Shown here: positions 24,779 to 33,349 of the stretch, piece by piece
Layout of the letters: each line of letters opens with the position of its first letter
How positions within the stretch are numbered: position 1 is the stretch's first letter
Assembly (NCBI RefSeq): GCF_006716765.1
Contig: NZ_VFPO01000001.1
Span: 1,550,001-1,614,000, forward strand
From: Actinomadura hallensis
GTDB taxonomy: Bacteria; Actinomycetota; Actinomycetes; Streptosporangiales; Streptosporangiaceae
Length of the DNA: 64,000 bases
Direction of reading: 5' to 3'
Position numbers and translations under genes: made by a program
Notes under the pieces: model-generated
The model's database searches: none
What the model was told of the DNA's origin: nothing
The model's input: only the letters and a program-made list of their open reading frames with translations

Positions 24779-26374
24779 TCAGGAGAGCCGGACGACTGGC
24801 TGCTGGTCGAGCACGAGGGTGTTGCGCAGAAGGTCGTAGGCGGAGACGGTCAGGCGTTTCTGCGCGTCCACCCGGAAGTCGAGGCGGAACCGGTCGACGC
24901 CCGCCTCCGCCGGGGGATCGGCCTCCAGGAACGTGGGGCTGTCCTCGTTGAGCCACAGCCGGGAGCGTTCCTGGCGCCGCTGGGCGGTGACCGCGACGGT
25001 GCGGGCGCCGCCGTTCGCGTCGAACACGATCTCCAGGTCGGCGCTCGCGTCGCGGTAGCTGGCGTGGGCCAGCTCGTACACGGCGATGCCGAGCTTCCGC
25101 TGCCCGTCGCGGATCGCCTTGATGGTCAGCTGCTTGACCGGCTCGGGCGTGGGGTACTCGGTGCCCGCCTCCACGATCGTCTCGAACTCGTAGGCGCCGG
25201 TGTCGCGGTCGACGTGCCGGATGGCGTAGTCGTGCTGGATGTGGTCGCTCAGCTCGTACCCGCCGGCGATCCCGGCGGCGCCGGCGGCGACGGCCTCCAG
25301 GGGACGGTCCATGTGCAGCGCGTCCGGCGGGAACTGCAGGGCCAGCACGTCCCGGACGGCCGGGACCAGGCTGGTGCCGCCCACGAGGAACACCTTCGCG
25401 ATCTCGTCGGCGGGGAAGCCCTTGGCGGCGGCGCCGTCGAGGGTCTTGCGCAGGGCGCGGTTGACGCGCCCGAGCACGTCCTTCTTCTTCAGCAGCGCCT
25501 CGAACTCGCCGCGGTCGATCTCCACCCGGTGCGGCCCGGCCTCGATCACGGCCGACTCCGCCGCCGTCAGCGCGACCTTGGCCTTCTCCGCGGCCCGCAG
25601 GAGGCCGCGGAAGGCGCGGTTGTACCCTTCGGCGTCGCCGAGGGGAATGCCCGCCCGCTCGGCGGCGTGCTCGGCGAGCAGCGCGTCGATGTGGTCGCCG
25701 CCGAGGTCGAGGCCCGCCTTGGAGACCGTGCGGACGGCGGCCCCGGCGGCCGCGTCGACCGGGTCCACCACCTTCACGACGGACGTGTCGAGCGTCCCGG
25801 CGCCGAAGTCGAAGACCAGGAAGACCTCGCCGGGGTTCAGCCGGGCGCTGTAGCCGACGGCGGCGGCGGTCGCCTCGTCCACGACCCGCAGCCGCGCCCC
25901 GCCCGCGTCCTCGCCGACCTCCCGCACGAGCCAGTCCCGGTAGGCGTCGAACGACTCGACGGGCGCGGTCGCGACGATCTCCAGGTCGGCGGTGTCGACG
26001 GCCAGGATCGCCGACGCCGTCACGTCGGACAGGAACCGGGTGGCGGCCTCGCGGGCGGTGACGGTCCGGCCGCCGCCGAGGCGGCGCGGAACGTCCACGA
26101 TCCGGCCGGTCACGGCGCTCTTCATCGACTGGAACACGGTGACGTCCGGGTCGTCGGCGACGTCCGGCGTCACCTGCGCTCCGACCCAGCGCCGCCCGCC
26201 GTCCGCGGCGAACGCGACGCGGGACGGCACGACCCGCTGGTCGACGCCGCGTCCGCCGTCGCGGGCCAGGTCCAGGCCCGGCAGCGGGATCGGCTCGCCG
26301 CGGTCCCGGGCGTGGTCCCACCTCGCGACGACGGTGTTGGCGGTGCCGAAGTCGATGCCGATGCGGGTCGTCAT
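24779..26374 (-). CDS. Hsp70-family (DnaK-like) ATPase
   Basis: The 531-residue protein has a complete Hsp70/actin-fold ATPase domain: phosphate-1 RIGIDFGTANTVVARW, phosphate-2 FLVFDFGAGTLDTSVV and adenosine motif KVFLVGGTSLVPAVRDVL. The C-terminal 150 residues form a short substrate-binding-like beta domain (TVAVTAQRRQERSRL, RLTVSAYDLLRNTLVL), shorter than in DnaK and lacking the lid and EEVD tail. It is thus a specialised Hsp70 rather than the housekeeping DnaK. It is last in the minus-strand operon that starts at 33082, 117 bases after the 482-residue propeller gene, and may serve that system as a chaperone. Confidence 0.88.
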   Translation of the reverse strand: MTTRIGIDFGTANTVVARWDHARDRGEPIPLPGLDLARDGGRGVDQRVVPSRVAFAADGGRRWVGAQVTPDVADDPDVTVFQSMKSAVTGRIVDVPRRLGGGRTVTAREAATRFLSDVTASAILAVDTADLEIVATAPVESFDAYRDWLVREVGEDAGGARLRVVDEATAAAVGYSARLNPGEVFLVFDFGAGTLDTSVVKVVDPVDAAAGAAVRTVSKAGLDLGGDHIDALLAEHAAERAGIPLGDAEGYNRAFRGLLRAAEKAKVALTAAESAVIEAGPHRVEIDRGEFEALLKKKDVLGRVNRALRKTLDGAAAKGFPADEIAKVFLVGGTSLVPAVRDVLALQFPPDALHMDRPLEAVAAGAAGIAGGYELSDHIQHDYAIRHVDRDTGAYEFETIVEAGTEYPTPEPVKQLTIKAIRDGQRKLGIAVYELAHASYRDASADLEIVFDANGGARTVAVTAQRRQERSRLWLNEDSPTFLEADPPAEAGVDRFRLDFRVDAQKRLTVSAYDLLRNTLVLDQQPVVRLS

Positions 26375-26429
26375 GCGTCTCCCTTCACGGGCCGGGGCGG
26401 GCGAGGGCCGCGCCTTGGAACCGGAGGCC

Positions 26430-26496
26430 GGCTCGGGTTCTCAAGGCTCGGGGTCTCCAAGGTTCTCGGGGGTCTCAAAGGCTCGGGGGTCTCAAA
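26430..26496. repeat. Short tandem repeats after the propeller gene
   Basis: About four degenerate copies of a 15-19 base unit (minus strand CCTTTGAGACCCCCGAG) run from the last codons of the 26492-27940 gene into the gap before the Hsp70 gene. The unit contains the gene's own Leu codon and TGA stop. Confidence 0.75.
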
Positions 26497-27940
26497 GGCT
26501 GATGTCGTAGTCTCCCGCGACGAGCGGGGCCGCGTCGCCGATCTCGATGTCGAACCGGAAGCGGTGTTCCAGGCAGGCGTGCAGCAGCCGCAGCGTCGCG
26601 ACGGTCGCCGAGGTCATCAGGGGGCCGGTGTGGGTGAGGGCGGTGGCGACGGTGCTCAGGTGCCGCGGCACTGATCCGGCCATGGGGCGGGTGACGAGGC
26701 CGGGCAGCTCGCCGACGCGCAGGTCGAACAGGTCGACGCGGCCCTCGGGGTGGGCGACCGCCGCGAAGTCGCCGCCCGGCGAGACGGTCAGGCCGGTGGG
26801 GGAGGCGGGGGAGGGCGGACGCCACGTGTCGGCGGTCGTGAGCGTGGCGGGGTCGAGGAAGTGCAGCCCGCCCTCCCGGTCGAGGACGATCGGGGGTCCC
26901 GGGGCGGAGCCGCCCCTGCCGGGGGTGACGCCGAGCCCGCCGATGCCGAGGTAGTGCGTCCGGGCCGTCCGGCGCCAGCGCGGGCCGTGCAGCCGCGTGA
27001 CGGTGCCCTGCCGGTCGGCGCAGATCAGCGTGTCGGCGTCGGCGAACCCGGCCCGGGTGACGCGCTGCCCGCCAAGCTCGACGGTGGTCGCCTGCCGGGT
27101 CGCCGGGACCGTCACGGCGAGCCGCCGGCCGAGCACCGCGAGCCGCCCGGACGCGCGGTGCGCGGCGAGCGCCCGGGGCCAGTCGTCCCGGTCCAGCCCG
27201 ATCATGCCGAGATGGACGGCCTGGACGGTCGGCTCGCCGGGGGAGCCGAGCAGGAGGCGCCCGTCCCGGGTTCCCGCGGCGAACGCGCCGTCCTCCCCGG
27301 TCAGCGCGAGCGACGTGACGGGCGCGGACTCGTGCAGCGTCCGCTCGGCGTCCCCCGAGCAGCGCACCAGCCGCGCCGCGGAGCGCCCGCCGCCCGCGCC
27401 CTCCCCGACGATCAGCGTGCCGTCGCCGGCGTGCAGGACGGCGGACGCGGCGAACCCCTCGTGCCGCTGGACGAGCCGGCGGGTCCGCAGGTCCACGATC
27501 CCGGCGACGCCGTCGCGGCTCACGGCGGCGAGCCACGGGCCGTCGGGCGCGAACGCGAGGTCCCCGACGCCGCCGTCGATGGTGAACGACGCCTGCAGGG
27601 CGGCCGAGATCCAGTACGACCGCATGCTGTCCACGGCGATCGAGACGAGCATGGGCGGCGTCTCGCGGAACATCTCGAAGAAGCGGCGCGAGTCGGGGTC
27701 GCGCGGCGCCCAGTCGCCGAACAGCCGGAACAGCTCCGTCCCCGTCAGCCGGTGCCCGGGCCGCGCGGCGATGCCGGCGACGCCGTCCAGCGCGGCCGCG
27801 TCGCCGCGTCCGGCCGCGGCGAACAGCCGCCACCCGGCCCAGCGTCCGCGGAGCCCCCGCCCGGCCGACGCGGCGACCCGCCGCTCGGCCCGCGTCCCGC
27901 CGCTCCCCGCCCTGCTCACGGACTGACCCGCCCTGCTCAC
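26492..27940 (-). CDS. WD40-like propeller protein, short paralogue
   Basis: A 482-residue protein. Residues about 28-115 (RGRWAGWRLFAAAGRGDAAALDGVAGIAARPGH, then FGDWAPRDPDSRRFFEMFRETPP) match two separate parts of the 815-residue neighbour upstream. A beta-propeller of weak WD-like blades follows (VGDLAFAPDGPWLAAVSRDGVAGIVDLRTRRL, PTGLTVSPGGDFAAVAHPEGRVDLFDL), and the end is EHRFRFDIEI with AGDYDISL, again as in the neighbour. It therefore looks like a duplicate that lost the middle helical block. The GTG at 27940 overlaps the upstream stop as GTGA; a second in-frame GTG lies at 27919. Confidence 0.75.
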   Translation of the reverse strand: MSRAGQSVSRAGSGGTRAERRVAASAGRGLRGRWAGWRLFAAAGRGDAAALDGVAGIAARPGHRLTGTELFRLFGDWAPRDPDSRRFFEMFRETPPMLVSIAVDSMRSYWISAALQASFTIDGGVGDLAFAPDGPWLAAVSRDGVAGIVDLRTRRLVQRHEGFAASAVLHAGDGTLIVGEGAGGGRSAARLVRCSGDAERTLHESAPVTSLALTGEDGAFAAGTRDGRLLLGSPGEPTVQAVHLGMIGLDRDDWPRALAAHRASGRLAVLGRRLAVTVPATRQATTVELGGQRVTRAGFADADTLICADRQGTVTRLHGPRWRRTARTHYLGIGGLGVTPGRGGSAPGPPIVLDREGGLHFLDPATLTTADTWRPPSPASPTGLTVSPGGDFAAVAHPEGRVDLFDLRVGELPGLVTRPMAGSVPRHLSTVATALTHTGPLMTSATVATLRLLHACLEHRFRFDIEIGDAAPLVAGDYDISL

Positions 27941-30384
27941 AGACTGATCTCGTACTCGCCGGGGGTCAGCCCGACCGCACCCCCGGCCTCCGCGTCGATC
28001 TCGACCTCGAAGCGGAAGCGGTGCTCCATGGAGGCGCGGATCAACTGCAGGGAGGCTCTCATCTCCCGGCTCATCGAGGTGGCCGTCAAGGCCCCGGTGA
28101 CGACGCCGAGATCACGGGGGATGAGGTTCACCAGCGGACGCCGGAGGATCTCCGGCACCTCCAGAAGCCGCAGATCGATCACGTCGGCGTGGCCGTCGGC
28201 GTGGCCGACGGCGAGCAGCTCCCCGCCGGGCGACACGGTCAGGCTGGTGATGTCGTAGTCGTAGTCGTGCAGTGAACTGAGGACCCTTGTTTCCTCGAGC
28301 GTCGCGTCGTAGAAGTGGAGGCTTCTGCGCGTCGCCTTGTAGGGGCGCTTGTGGGCGGTCGCGACCACCGGGCCGCCGAGGGCGGGCGACGCGGTGAACC
28401 GCGACATCCATTCGACGGTCGCGTCGGCCTCCTGGACGAGATCCTCACCGCTCCAGCGCAGCATGGTCACGAACGAGACCCGGTCCGCGCACGCGATCAA
28501 GTCGGTGTCGACGAACGCAGCGTTGGCGTACGGACCGGTGGGGGCGCTGAGGGGGACGACGGAGCCGTCCCCCACTTCCGCGAGAACGAGGGCGGGTGCC
28601 AGGACCGCGAGCCGCCCCGACGCCGGGTGCGCGGCGACCGTCCGGGCCCAGTGCATGCCCCTTCCGAGAGACCGGACGGGCACCGGGTCCGCCGGCGCGC
28701 CGCCACGGCCGCCCAGGACCAGCGCCCCCGCACGCGTCGCCGCGACGAATCCGCCGGACTCGTCCACCCTCGCCAGCGACGTGATGGACCCGGGGCCGGT
28801 GTGGAGGGTCCGCGTGACGCCGTCCGCGCAGAGCACCAGCCGGCAGTCGCGCCGAGGGTTGTTGGTGCGCTCCCCGGCGACCACGATGCCGTCCCCGAGG
28901 TGCAGGATCCGTCCCACGGACGTGTTGAACCCGTCGTACCGTTCGACGAGTTCGGCCCTGCGCAGGTCGAAGACGCCGACGATCCTCTTGGTCCCCGCGG
29001 CCGCGAGATAGGGGCCGTCCGGGGCGAACGACACGTCGTTGACGCGGCCCCGGAACCGCAGCCTCGCCTGCCCTCCGGGCGGCACCTGGTCCTCCGGGGC
29101 GGAGTCGAGCGCGGCCTTCACCGCCTCCGGCGGCGTTTCGAGGTACATCTCGAAGAGCCGCCGCGCGTCGGCGTCCCGCGGGAGCCAGCCGTCGAACAGC
29201 CGGATCAGCGCCGTCCCGGAGGAGACGGGCACGTCCTGCACGAGCGCCCACAGCTCGTCCCATTCCCGGCGCCCGGCGAGCTGCCCGCCGAGGTACTCCA
29301 CCTGGTACGACGACATGTCGGCGATGCGCCCGCGCCGGTCGTCGCCCACGAGGACGCGGACGAGGTCGAGGCCTCCCGCGTCGCGCATGGCCTTCAGCAT
29401 GCGGGCGCGTTCCTCAACGGAGGCGGATGCGTAGGCGAGGGACAGCAGGGAGCTGTCGGGGTCCAGGGCGCGGTGCTGCTCCGGCTGCCCCGTCAGCAGG
29501 AAGAACATGGCGCGCCGCACCTCGTCCCTCGGCGCGAGCCGGTGCTTCCTGCAGAAGGGGACCAGCTCCGGCCGCTCCAGCGCCGCGGCGCACACCTCCT
29601 CGGTGAGTTTCTGGTCCGCCAGGCTCAGGAACGTCCTTTCGGCGATCTCGTACAGCGGGTGGTCGCCGTATCCCAGCGCGGTGATGAGCGCCTCGCGATG
29701 GCGCGGCTGGTTCAGCACGTCCGGGGGGCGTTCCAACGCGATGTCGCTCAGCGGCCCGTTCACCCAGTCGGACGAGCGCACCCCCCACCGCAGGAGCGCC
29801 TCGCCCAGCTCCTCCGGCGGGCGCGGCGCCAGCCACTCTCCCCAGAGCCGATCCACATGATCGAACGGGTACCGGCGGTTTTCGAGCAGGCTTTGCCGGA
29901 GCAAGAACGACGAGTCCGGCCGCGGCGCCTCGGTCTGTCTCCAGAGCGCCGACAGAACGGGTTCGGACACCACCCGGCAGAATTCGGCGGCCTGGGACCG
30001 GACGATGAGATCAGGGTCGGACAGCAGCCCGGCCACCCAGGGCGCCTCCTCAGGTCCGCACTCCCCAAGCCTCCCCAGCAGGGCGAGGACCCGGTGCCGC
30101 AACGGCGGCTCGGCGGGCACGAACCCGTTCCTGCGGACGGCCTCCCGCAGGAGCTCGTAGTGCTCCCTCGGCGGCCCCGGCGGGACGCCCCCGCTCGCCC
30201 ACCACAACGCGAGGGACTCCCGGGCCCGCTGCCGCAGCCGGTGCCCCGGCATGTCGGCGACCCGGACGACGTCCTCCCGCGCGGCGATGTCTCCCCTCGC
30301 GGCCGCCCGGAACAGCCGCCGGCCCCGCCAGCGGGCCAGCGGCCCCCACCCGGCGGAGGCGGCGGCCCGGTCCCGCGCGGTCAT
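27937..30384 (-). CDS. Helical-repeat plus WD40-like propeller protein
   Basis: The 815-residue product has an N-terminal half of about 390 residues that reads as HEAT-like helical repeats (LLGRLGECGPEEAPWVAGLLSDPDLIVRSQAAEF and later repeats), then a propeller half with WD-like blades (VNDVSFAPDGPYLAAAG...VFDLRRAELV, ITSLTVSPGGELLAVGHADGHADVIDL). It ends EHRFRFEVEID and GEYEISL. No catalytic motif is visible, so a scaffold or substrate-recognition role is plausible. The ATG at 30384 overlaps the upstream AAA+ stop as ATGA and its stop overlaps the next GTG, so all three are translationally coupled. Confidence 0.78.
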   Translation of the reverse strand: MTARDRAAASAGWGPLARWRGRRLFRAAARGDIAAREDVVRVADMPGHRLRQRARESLALWWASGGVPPGPPREHYELLREAVRRNGFVPAEPPLRHRVLALLGRLGECGPEEAPWVAGLLSDPDLIVRSQAAEFCRVVSEPVLSALWRQTEAPRPDSSFLLRQSLLENRRYPFDHVDRLWGEWLAPRPPEELGEALLRWGVRSSDWVNGPLSDIALERPPDVLNQPRHREALITALGYGDHPLYEIAERTFLSLADQKLTEEVCAAALERPELVPFCRKHRLAPRDEVRRAMFFLLTGQPEQHRALDPDSSLLSLAYASASVEERARMLKAMRDAGGLDLVRVLVGDDRRGRIADMSSYQVEYLGGQLAGRREWDELWALVQDVPVSSGTALIRLFDGWLPRDADARRLFEMYLETPPEAVKAALDSAPEDQVPPGGQARLRFRGRVNDVSFAPDGPYLAAAGTKRIVGVFDLRRAELVERYDGFNTSVGRILHLGDGIVVAGERTNNPRRDCRLVLCADGVTRTLHTGPGSITSLARVDESGGFVAATRAGALVLGGRGGAPADPVPVRSLGRGMHWARTVAAHPASGRLAVLAPALVLAEVGDGSVVPLSAPTGPYANAAFVDTDLIACADRVSFVTMLRWSGEDLVQEADATVEWMSRFTASPALGGPVVATAHKRPYKATRRSLHFYDATLEETRVLSSLHDYDYDITSLTVSPGGELLAVGHADGHADVIDLRLLEVPEILRRPLVNLIPRDLGVVTGALTATSMSREMRASLQLIRASMEHRFRFEVEIDAEAGGAVGLTPGEYEISL

Positions 30385-31925
30385 GCCAGTTCCAGCCGCA
30401 CCTGGTGCTCGGCGGCCTGCGCGGCCTCGGCGAAGGACGCCGAGCGGGCGCGCCCGTCGCGCAGCCACGTCCGCAGGTCCTCGACGCGCTCGCGCTGGGA
30501 CCGGCTGAGCGGCACGATCCGCTGGATCGCCGCCGCCACGTCGTCGGTGGTGATGTCCCGCGGCCCGTCGGCGAACGCCCGGTACAGGGCGTCGACGACG
30601 GCCTGCTCGATCTCGGCGCCGACATAGCCGTCCGCGAGCCGCGCGAGCCGGGCGACGTCGAACGCGGCGGGGTCGCGCCGCCGCTTGCGCAGGTGCACCG
30701 TGAAGATCTGCCGGCGTTCCCCGTCGGTCGGCAGGTCGAGGAAGAACACCTCGTCGAACCGGCCGCGCCGCAGCGTCTCGGGCGGCAGCGCGCCCACGTC
30801 GTTGGCGGTGGCGACGACGAACACCGGCGCGGTCTTCTCCTGCATCCAGGTGAGGATCGCGCCGAAGACGCGCTGGGACGTGCCGCCGTCCAGCCCGCCG
30901 GTCGCCAGCGACTTCTCGATCTCGTCGATCCACAGCACGCACGGCGCCACCACCTCGGTGATCCGCAGCGCCTGCCGCAGCCGCGCCTCCGACTCCCCGA
31001 CCAGCGACCCGAACAGCGCGCCGACGTCCAGCCGCAGCAGCGGCAGCCGCCACAGCCCGCTGATCATCTTCGCGGTGAGGCTTTTGCCGGTCCCGGGGAT
31101 GCCGATCAGCGCCATGCCCTTCGGCGCGGGCAGGCCGAACCGGGCGGCGTCCTCGCCGAACGCGCTCTCGCGCAGCGCGAGCCACTCCTTCAGCCGCTGC
31201 AGGCCGCCGACGTCGTCGGGCGTCTCGTCGGAGCTGTAGAACTCCAGGGCCTGCGACGCGCGGATGACGGCCTTCTTCTCCTCCAGCACGGCGGGGATGT
31301 CCTGCTCGTCCAGCACCCGGTCGCGGACGATCGCCTTGGAGAACGCCCGGCGCGCCTGTGCGGCGGTCAGGCCCAGCGCCGCCTGCGCCAGCCGGGTGCG
31401 GCCGTGGTCGGTCAGGTCGCACTCGACCCTCGTCTGCTCGATGAGCGCGTCGAGGTCGTCGCGCAGCTCCCGCAGGGTCGGCGGCGGCATGTCGACGACG
31501 ACCACGTCGTCCTCCAGTTCCGCGGGCACGTCGGCGGAGTGGGTCGTGACGACCAGCGACGAGTACGTGGACACCAGGGCGTGGGCGAGGTTGCGCAGCT
31601 TCCGCTTGACGGCGGGACTGCGGTGCCAGAACTCGTGGAAGTCCTTCAGGACGTAGAGGTCCTTGCGGTCCGGGTCGCGCCGCGCCATCTCGGCGATCTT
31701 GTCGAGGGCGGCGTCGGGCGTCGCGGCGGCGGGCATCGCACGGCCGTCCCGGGACGTCATGCCCTGCGCGACGTCCCACATGACCAGGTCGGAGCGGGCG
31801 GAGGCGTCCCGGCCGACCCGCACCTCGTTGAGGACCTCCAGCGCCCGCCGCTCCTCCACGGTCACCAGCACGATCATCGGCACCCGCGCCCTCAGGTACA
31901 GGTTCAGATCGTCGTGGACGCTCAT
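30381..31925 (-). CDS. Ycf46-like AAA+ ATPase
   Basis: A 514-residue cytoplasmic ATPase. The N-terminal domain (DDLNLYLRARVPMIVLVTVEERRALEVL) matches the P-loop-like module that precedes the AAA+ core in Ycf46 proteins of cyanobacteria and algal plastids. In the AAA+ core, Walker A is GIPGTGKS (275-282), Walker B VLWIDEIEK with D334-E335, sensor 1 VATAND (N375) and the arginine-finger region LRRGRFDE (386-391), so it should hydrolyse ATP as a ring. Both ends overlap neighbours by four bases (ATGA), tying it to the radical-SAM-like and helical-propeller genes. Its role is unknown; Ycf46 itself has only loosely defined functions. Confidence 0.88.
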   Translation of the reverse strand: MSVHDDLNLYLRARVPMIVLVTVEERRALEVLNEVRVGRDASARSDLVMWDVAQGMTSRDGRAMPAAATPDAALDKIAEMARRDPDRKDLYVLKDFHEFWHRSPAVKRKLRNLAHALVSTYSSLVVTTHSADVPAELEDDVVVVDMPPPTLRELRDDLDALIEQTRVECDLTDHGRTRLAQAALGLTAAQARRAFSKAIVRDRVLDEQDIPAVLEEKKAVIRASQALEFYSSDETPDDVGGLQRLKEWLALRESAFGEDAARFGLPAPKGMALIGIPGTGKSLTAKMISGLWRLPLLRLDVGALFGSLVGESEARLRQALRITEVVAPCVLWIDEIEKSLATGGLDGGTSQRVFGAILTWMQEKTAPVFVVATANDVGALPPETLRRGRFDEVFFLDLPTDGERRQIFTVHLRKRRRDPAAFDVARLARLADGYVGAEIEQAVVDALYRAFADGPRDITTDDVAAAIQRIVPLSRSQRERVEDLRTWLRDGRARSASFAEAAQAAEHQVRLELA

Positions 31926-32482
31926 CGCCCTCCCCACGCGTGCATTCCCGTCACCGTCACCGTCCCGTCCGCCGAGATCACGACCTCGCCCTCGGGGACG
32001 GCGGCGAGGTCCTCCTCGCGGTAGCGCGGCGTGATCGCCCAGTACTCCTTGTTGGACGACCCGCGCAGCCCCGCCCCCAGGTAAAGCCGCGGATTGTAGC
32101 GCCCGGCGACGACCATGTCCACGTCTTGGACGGCCGCCAGCCGCCGCGGGTTCGCCTCGATCTCGGCGCGGGAGAACCCGCTGAGCACGATGATCCCGAG
32201 CCCGGACGGCCTGATCAGCGCGCAGAACTCGCGGAGCGGCTCCGGCTGCTCCAGGGGTTCCCCGCCGCTGATCGTGACGCCCTCGACGCCGGGTTCGGCG
32301 AGCGCCTCCGCGGCCACGTCGGCCGGGCTCCGCGGCGTGCCGCCCGGCGCGTGCGTCTCGGGGTTGAAGCACCCTTCGCAGCCCAGCGAGCAGCCCTGCG
32401 TCCACACCACGAACCGGGTTCCGGGGCCGTTGGCGGCGCTCCGGGAGAGGGTGGCGTGGACCTGCCACGCCGTCAGCGCCAC
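31922..32482 (-). CDS. Small radical-SAM-type 4Fe-4S protein (NrdG-like)
   Basis: The 186-residue protein has CSLGCEGC with C31, C35 and C38, the CxxxCxxC cluster of radical SAM activases, inside the WTQGCSLGCEGCFNPETH context shared with NrdG-type proteins. VTISGGEPLEQ supplies the GGE motif for S-adenosylmethionine. No anaerobic ribonucleotide reductase gene is nearby. Its position between DUF2997 and a Ycf46-like ATPase suggests it activates or modifies a component of that operon. The ATG at 32482 lies inside the last codons of the DUF2997 gene (ten-base overlap) and its stop overlaps the next ATG. Confidence 0.85.
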   Translation of the reverse strand: MALTAWQVHATLSRSAANGPGTRFVVWTQGCSLGCEGCFNPETHAPGGTPRSPADVAAEALAEPGVEGVTISGGEPLEQPEPLREFCALIRPSGLGIIVLSGFSRAEIEANPRRLAAVQDVDMVVAGRYNPRLYLGAGLRGSSNKEYWAITPRYREEDLAAVPEGEVVISADGTVTVTGMHAWGGR

Positions 32483-32691
32483 AGCCGGTCCCGCGACTCC
32501 TCCGCGACGGCGTCCACCTCGCCGTACGCCTCGTTGTAGGCCTCGGCGGTCAGCTCCTGCGACTCGACCTGCCCGCCCAGCAGCCGCACGAGTTCCTCGG
32601 TGGTCTTCAGGCAGGCCATTCCGTCGATCCCGGTCACGTGGATTTCGACGCCGCCGTCCTTCTTGACGGTCACCTCGACGGTCTCGTCCAT
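32473..32691 (-). CDS. DUF2997-family small protein
   Basis: A 72-residue protein. The pattern VEVTVKKDGGVEIHVTGIDGMACLKTTEELVRLLGG fits DUF2997: a two-stranded sheet ending in G-x-x-C-x-x-T and a helix. The single cysteine near residue 27 is the family's conserved one. The C-terminal tail is acidic and helical. Its ATG begins one base after the DUF1257 stop and its end overlaps the radical-SAM gene, so it is the second gene of a coupled operon. DUF2997 and DUF1257 genes travel together in other bacteria as I recall, with no assigned biochemical role. Confidence 0.8.
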   Translation of the reverse strand: MDETVEVTVKKDGGVEIHVTGIDGMACLKTTEELVRLLGGQVESQELTAEAYNEAYGEVDAVAEESRDRLWR

Positions 32692-32692
32692 T

Positions 32693-33082
32693 TCACACCC
32701 CCACGTGACGCCGCAGGACGACCCGGATGTCCCCGGTTTTCTCGGTCCTTCGCCGTTCCACCTCGAATCCATGCGACTCCAGGGAGGAAATGGTGGCGAC
32801 CAGCGCGTACCGCTGTTTCAGCTCGCGGAGGAAGGACTGCTCGGTCGTGCCCCGGATGCCGAACCAGTCCGCGACGAGCACGTAGCCGTCGTCGGACGGG
32901 GCGAAACCGATCTCGTACCCGCCGCGGTCCGGCCGGACCTTGAACTCCGCGTCGGTCCGCTGGCCCCGGTATCCGCGCACGCCCTTCCCGGCGGGTTCGA
33001 CGTCGTATCCCATCTCCGCCAGCGCTTTCCGCAGCACTTCGCCGTCGGACAGCCGGGTCCGCACCTTGGTGAAATGAGACAT
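32693..33082 (-). CDS. DUF1257 (Ycf35-like) protein
   Basis: The 129-residue product begins MSHFTKVRTRLSDGEVLRKALAEMGYDVEP and continues VRGYRGQRTDAEFKV, the DUF1257/Ycf35 signature. A second half with YVLVADWFGIRGTTEQSFLRELKQRYAL follows. Ycf35 is encoded in some algal plastids and in cyanobacteria; its function is not established. This is the first gene of the minus-strand operon. The ATG at 33082 has GGGGAGG five bases upstream, the strongest ribosome site in the operon, so this gene probably sets the translation rate for the coupled genes behind it. Confidence 0.85.
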   Translation of the reverse strand: MSHFTKVRTRLSDGEVLRKALAEMGYDVEPAGKGVRGYRGQRTDAEFKVRPDRGGYEIGFAPSDDGYVLVADWFGIRGTTEQSFLRELKQRYALVATISSLESHGFEVERRRTEKTGDIRVVLRRHVGV

Positions 33083-33349
33083 CCGACCTCCCCTAATCCA
33101 CCGGGTTCTCAAGCATATTGCCGCGGGACCTTTTCCGACAGGCCTTCGGCCTCCGGGCGGCCCCGGCCCGACCGCCGTCCGGCCGGACCGTCCCGGCCCC
33201 CCGCCCGCCCGATGGTGATCTTTATCAGCCGGGGACGAAGCCGTCGTCCGAGGCTCGTCATCGCCCTCATTGGAGTAAGTATCTAATTACGTTACCGTCG
33301 GGGTGCCGTCACTCCGGCGGCGAGGAGGATGACGAAGGGTTACGGGCAG

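Noticed and set aside
31922..32482. Anaerobic ribonucleotide reductase activase (nrdG) as a functional call
   Set aside because: The Cys motif fits, but no nrdD gene is nearby and the operon context points to another partner, so only the family resemblance is reported.
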